Below are positions 59,115-64,000 of a stretch of DNA of 64,000 bases, one piece after another. The number at the start of each line of letters is the position of its first letter. Positions within the stretch are counted from its first letter, which is position 1. A model generated the notes under the pieces. The model saw only the letters and a program-made list of their open reading frames with translations, was not told the origin of the DNA and made no database searches. Made by a program: the position numbers and the translations under genes. The DNA lies in assembly GCF_905475395.1 (NCBI RefSeq), contig NC_058338.1:44303935-44367934 (forward strand). The letters are read 5' to 3'. This DNA comes from Chrysoperla carnea. Lineage: Eukaryota; Arthropoda; Insecta; Neuroptera; Chrysopidae.

Positions 59115-60180
59115 GCACGCAAACTTCTTCTCCAAATTGGTGTTAAAATCGGACCCATTACAATAACTTCCTACAGTGGGAAGATAATAAGGTTTCAAAA
59201 TGAATTTTAAAAGGTTCAAGATAGTATTATGGTGTTTTTATAAATGTCCTCTATTGCCCTTGATAAATTTTGGCTAAACCATTTTTCCGTAGTTTGAATG
59301 TTTTCTTTCGATTAAATGAAATATTGACATATTTTTGAGTCGCATTTCCTTCAAAAGCTAACGTTTTTCGAAACAATGTTTGTACAAAAATTGTTAGATT
59401 TTTTTATGACGATCAACTTTCTAATTAAAAGTGTATTTTATCTCTTACAATTTGGGATATAAATTCGCTATTAAAGAAACCTGAAGAGCTAGGTTCAAGT
59501 TAATTTTTGATTGGTTATCTATCTAGATAGGTATATTCAGGCTCCTCGTCGATAAAGCCAATATACCAGGTTCTAATTTCAATCAATAGTGGTCGTTATA
59601 GCCGATATGTTGATATATTCTATGTTATTATAGCTGAAATTTACATACTTAGACCTGTTTATTCGTCGTTATAACCAGTTCGCTAAAACAATCCGAAAAC
59701 GACATTCTCATAAACAATTTTGACTGTATTTAGCTTTGTTTTATTAATTTTTAAATATTCAATTGAGTCTGTAATCTAGGATGCAGGCTTTAATTAATAC
59801 ATTAATTAAACATTGATTTATCTCCCTTATACGATAAATATTTATCAAAAAAAATTTTCCTTCGAGAATCAGTTATTATTAAATATTACGAATTTATTGT
59901 TTAAATGCTCTTTTATTTATACGCCTGGTGTGACCACATTAATTTACGACAAAATTTAGTATTAATATTGTAACAGTAAATCTGTGAAAGACATAATAGT
60001 TTGGATATGAAAAAATAAGGGTTGCGTGAAAAAAAAGTACTTCGAATAGGGATTTCTTACACATATGCTGTGAAATTTATTTCCTTTAATTATTACGGAA
60101 AAAGATATTAAACATTTTCACCACAAAATAAATTCTTTTAAATATTTTTTCTTGTGAAAATTTTTGGGAGAACTACTTTT

Positions 60181-60503
60181 TATATCATGTATATGAAATA
60201 TATCAAGGTATACTAAGTTTCAGAAAATTTTGGTATAAGTGTTCATAAAATCACCTAATTATTCTATTTCCGGTTGTCCTCCGTCTGTCAACACGATAAC
60301 TCAAAAACGAAAAGAGATTACAAGCTGAAATTTTTATAGCGAACTCAGGTCGTATAAAATGAGGTCGAGTTCGTAAATGAGCATTGGGTCTTGGGGTCTT
60401 GGGTTCGTAAAACATCAATGATTACTCGCGTGGGCGCAAATTATATAGTATGTAATATAATATCAGTTATATATGTGTGACATGTATGTATGTGTAATAT
60501 GAC
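60181..60503 (+). repeat. Dispersed repeat family A, copy 9
   Basis: Forward copy: 'atatcatgtatatgaaatat', 'aaaatcacctaattattcta', 'gtcaacacgataactcaaaa' and 'gaggtcgagttcgtaaatga'. After a deletion it resumes with 'cgtgggcgcaaattatatag'. Confidence 0.7.
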
Positions 60504-63500
60504 GTTTTTTATGAGGATCAACTTTCTAATTTAAATTTTATCTCTTACCGTATAGAATCTTAATTGGCTATTAAAGCATTCCGAAGAACTGTGTACAATC
60601 TGATGTCAGAACATGATGCCCTCACCAAACTCTACAGTTTTCGTTTTACTTATTTTTTTATTTTTTAACTACAAAAGAAGCTATTAGCTGTTTATATATG
60701 AAATGATCCATCCTGTATATCTTATGGAAATGATCCTAGTTTAATACATACAATAAGAATCTCCATAAGATTTCAAGTTAGTTCTAACCTTTCAGAAAAA
60801 AATTTTAATTTTACTTCACATAAAAGCGTTGGTGATGAAAGCATAACAATTTAATTATTGCAATTGTGTCGGGATAAATATTTACTTCACGGGTAAGCTA
60901 TTCATCTTACTTAGGATCATATGCTCCCTGCCTTGTTCGAAAATAAATTTAGATTTTTATAATATACAGTATCTTAGTGCATTAGTTGTTCATTTAGGTG
61001 ATGGATGTCATCACTGTTGTGTCATGGTTTTCCCACTAGAGAATATAAAAAGCTTCTAACTACAGACATGGTTCTATCTATAGATAAATGTGTTAATCTT
61101 TTTGTTTCTAGTTGAAGTCGACTGAATTCATAAAAAACTGTTTAAATATCATCTATGCTCTATTTTTTTTTTATGTTAGAAAATAAATGAATTAAAATTA
61201 TAATTTAATACACTTACTTGATAATCTTAGTGATTATGACATAATCTACTTGAAAATAATATGGTAAAAAAGAGGTTTAACTAGTTAATAAAATTAGCCT
61301 CTATTGTATAAAATAAACGCCATAGAAAATGAGATAATATTAATATTACTTTTAAATTTTATTGCAGTCTAGCACGTTGACAATAGGGAATATTCATGTA
61401 TTTTTTTATATTTTTAATTCATTGTTTACACCGTTATAACAAAGTAAAAAATATAAATACTGCTAAAAAAGCTGAATTTAAGAGTAAAAAAATATTTCAA
61501 ATACATTATAATTTTGAGATATTTAAACGCAGTTTTTTGGCGATCTTTGTTGATGACGTATAAGTACGTGATCTGTCAATTGGTGACAGTTCAATGTATA
61601 ATTAACACTTAAAAAAAAGAATTTACAACACAGAATTTACACTCATTATCATTAAGTTTTCTAATAAAAAGCCGTAGAATAATATAAATCAATGTAATAC
61701 TAAACAAAATGTAAGTAATTAGCACATTACAGTATGCCAACAAATTTGACAAGCCAGTTCTATGACGTCACGTCCGTTTAAATATTTGAATTTCCGTTTT
61801 AGAAATTTTTAAGCGCCCTCACTGAATTTGTACTTTTATTAATTAATTTTAAGTAATTAAAAAGTAATTAATAACCAAATAATGGTAGGTATGATAATGG
61901 TTTAGTTGAAATGTCCAGCCAATAAAGTTACGGAAAAAAATATTTGAACCAAATTTAAATTTCATGAATATTCCCTATTGGGAAAATCACTAACTACGTG
62001 AAGCCATCGATATGGTGGTCATTAGCTAGCTTAAATCTTAAGATAAACAGAAGTAGTTTATGGCAATTTCCATGATTTCTTAATTGACATCTCTTAATTC
62101 AACGCCAACATAGTTTTAGGCCTGTTATGGTATTTATTTTCAGCCACCGATTGTCGTATATCAATACGTTCCTACATCAAATTTCTACAAAGGGTAGACA
62201 AAAATTATAAAAGTATGATCAAAGTAATACTGTTATCAATAATATCTCAACAATAATTTATTTATATTTAATGACATCTTTTACTTGAAAATGGTTCAAG
62301 CAATTTATAGTGAATTTTATTTTACGTGTAGTTATATTAAATTCCTAGGAAAAGTTTTAGAAAATAACGATTGAAAGCTCCAAAACTATTGGAATATCAT
62401 TAAAATATTCTTTTGACTTTTGAAAGATAATTTAGTCTAGGCTGCTTATATTGAATTTTTTTTTCATAGCTCATTAAAAAACGATCGACAGTTAACGAGT
62501 GCTATAGAAACTGATAACGAAGTTTGAAGGCCAGGACTTGTTGTCTAATAAATTTTTCAAATATAAGTGAAAAAGGAAAAACGAACCATGAACTTCTCGA
62601 TTGTCGACTGAAAAAAAATGTATGATGAATTAATACAATATTTGAAGGAATTAATTTAATAAATGATACTTAAACCGATAATTATAAATAGTCGATTATT
62701 AATAGTAACTGTACGAAGAAGGCGCACAGTAAGAATGCAAGAGGCTTGGGATTCGCGACGGTTGTGTAATTTTTTCACCTTTTCGATATAACTTAGAACA
62801 TAAATTCGTTCAATTACTCAAATGCAAGGCCAGGATTTTTAAGGCAAGGAAAGTAGCCATATGAAGACCTTGAAACGATTATTTTTTTATCTCCCCATCA
62901 ACAAAAATGGGTGCTGTAAGCTTAACGTGCCTATCTGTGGCATCGTAGCTCCTAAACGGATTAATTGATTTTGGTTTTTGTTTGATAGATAATTTGATCT
63001 AGAATGTTATTAGCAAAGTTCAAGTTTAGGGTTCCGAACCGTTACAACAAGAAAAGAGGTGATGTTATTCTACGGCTTTGCAGATTTTCTTGAAACACGT
63101 CTTATAACACTCAAATAGATCAAATTACCTTTCAAACAAAGATAAAATAATTAAAATCGGCTCATCTGTTTAGAAGTTGCATTGCTACAAACGAATCTAT
63201 CAGACCTAATTTTATGTTGGTGGCTTTTTTTAATTTAATATTGTGTTCTATTTTGTATATATTCCAGTGTACATAAATATTCTTCACGTAAAAACCATAG
63301 CAACATATTATCATTAATGTACCTACTTTTATTTTTTTAAATTAGTGGAAAAAGTGCGATTTTTTATTAATTTTTATATTTTTTATGTTTATTTTTATAA
63401 TGAGTTCTTCCTGGTGAGGGTACAGTCGTTGGATGTAAAATTAGTATAATTATAACGATATCTCCTATCCGTGATATCATGATTTTATGATGGCTACATA

Positions 63501-64000
63501 CGTTTTTCTCAAGTATAAAAATTGTATGCATATACCTTGATTTTTTCTATGAAAATTACGTACGTACTTCATACTAAATCAACTTTTCAAATTAAGGGTG
63601 ATTTGAAAAATTTTCTGATTTTAGAAGCATTGTTTAATGGTAATCGCTTGAGCGCCGGCTGTGTTTAGGAATGACGCAGTAGATAAATAAAACGCGAATA
63701 GTTATATTTGTTGCAAATGCATTGCCGAATCCGCTGTTTTACATAATCGTTAGTTTTTTTATAAAATAGTTTCGTTATGTAAGATAGCTGAAAGATATTT
63801 CTTCCGAACTGAACTTCACGCAAAATTGCATAAACGTTTTGCATAAAAATTCAAAATGACATGAGATTATATGAGAAGTTTTGTAAAAAAACGTGAAATT
63901 AAATATCAGATAACAGTGTGTTAAAATTTATAAATAAAACAAGTAATATAGGTGATATGGGTAAAATTTTTGTGGCTCAGAGTGTCGCATTTTATTTTTT
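60504..64000. other. Right edge, no gene seen; repeat family D copy 3
   Basis: AT-rich DNA with no ORF above background and no exon-like segment I can support. A family D copy lies at about 62880-63200 ('gcatcgtagctcctaaacgg', 'ataatttgatctagaatgtt'). A CRE octamer TGACGTCA at 61763 is isolated and probably chance. Confidence 0.3.

Noticed and set aside
61763-61770. CRE octamer TGACGTCA as a regulatory site
   Set aside because: Isolated, no gene nearby, and such an octamer is expected about once by chance in a window of this size; other TGACGTCA-type words lie inside repeats.
1-64000. CRISPR arrays, operons, bacterial insertion sequences or phage genes
   Set aside because: Introns, animal gene families and eukaryotic retroelements throughout; no regularly spaced repeats and no prokaryotic features.

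Overview
The window is AT-rich nuclear DNA from an insect. The evidence is the set of conserved animal genes (a VRK/ballchen kinase, TRAX/translin-associated factor X, an ATAC-complex ZZZ3/Atac1 homologue, a secreted trypsin-like protease and a two-Ig-domain surface protein), GT-AG introns of 57 bp to more than 7 kb, insect-type repeats, and a SINE tail of TTAGG-like units. I cannot fix the order or species from sequence alone.

Layout. 835-956 (+) is the last coding exon of a gene that continues off the left edge. 7152-10948 (-) is the ballchen/VRK1 kinase in three coding exons. 14044-15040 (-) is TRAX, whose start lies in a 13-nt first coding exon. It is divergent from the ZZZ3/Atac1 homologue at 16693-19008 (+). 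19312-23227 (-) is a nested transposon block: a 5'-truncated non-LTR retrotransposon interrupted by an internally deleted Ty3/Gypsy-type LTR element with a 5-bp target duplication. 23599-27772 (-) is a five-exon secreted trypsin-like serine protease, including a signal-peptide exon 1.8 kb upstream of the next exon. 27773-36100 has no convincing gene and holds repeats. 36101-49316 (-) is a two-Ig-domain, C-terminally anchored surface protein with introns up to 7.2 kb. 49317-64000 shows no supported gene.

For the kinase, TRAX, ZZZ3, protease and Ig genes, the exon lengths and phases I assigned join into open frames whose total length is a multiple of three. The kinase, TRAX and ZZZ3 genes are housekeeping functions (chromatin/mitosis, small-RNA processing, histone acetylation). 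They are neighbours but there is no sign of operon-like coupling.

Much of the rest is repeat-derived. One ~0.5 kb family (A) has at least nine copies. Families B, D, F and G have two or three copies each. There are MITE-like elements with readable target duplications (8-bp, TTA and TA types), two tRNA-related SINEs with 8-bp and 13-bp target duplications, two large fold-back elements inside introns, and a 314-bp tandem dimer. I saw no CRISPR array, no intact tRNA or rRNA gene, and nothing that clearly forms an undescribed multi-gene system. The most interesting signals are the nested retroelement, the protease with alanine at the oxyanion-hole glycine, the kinase insert and alternative tail, the Ig protein with displaced cysteines, and the set of small elements with precise ends.
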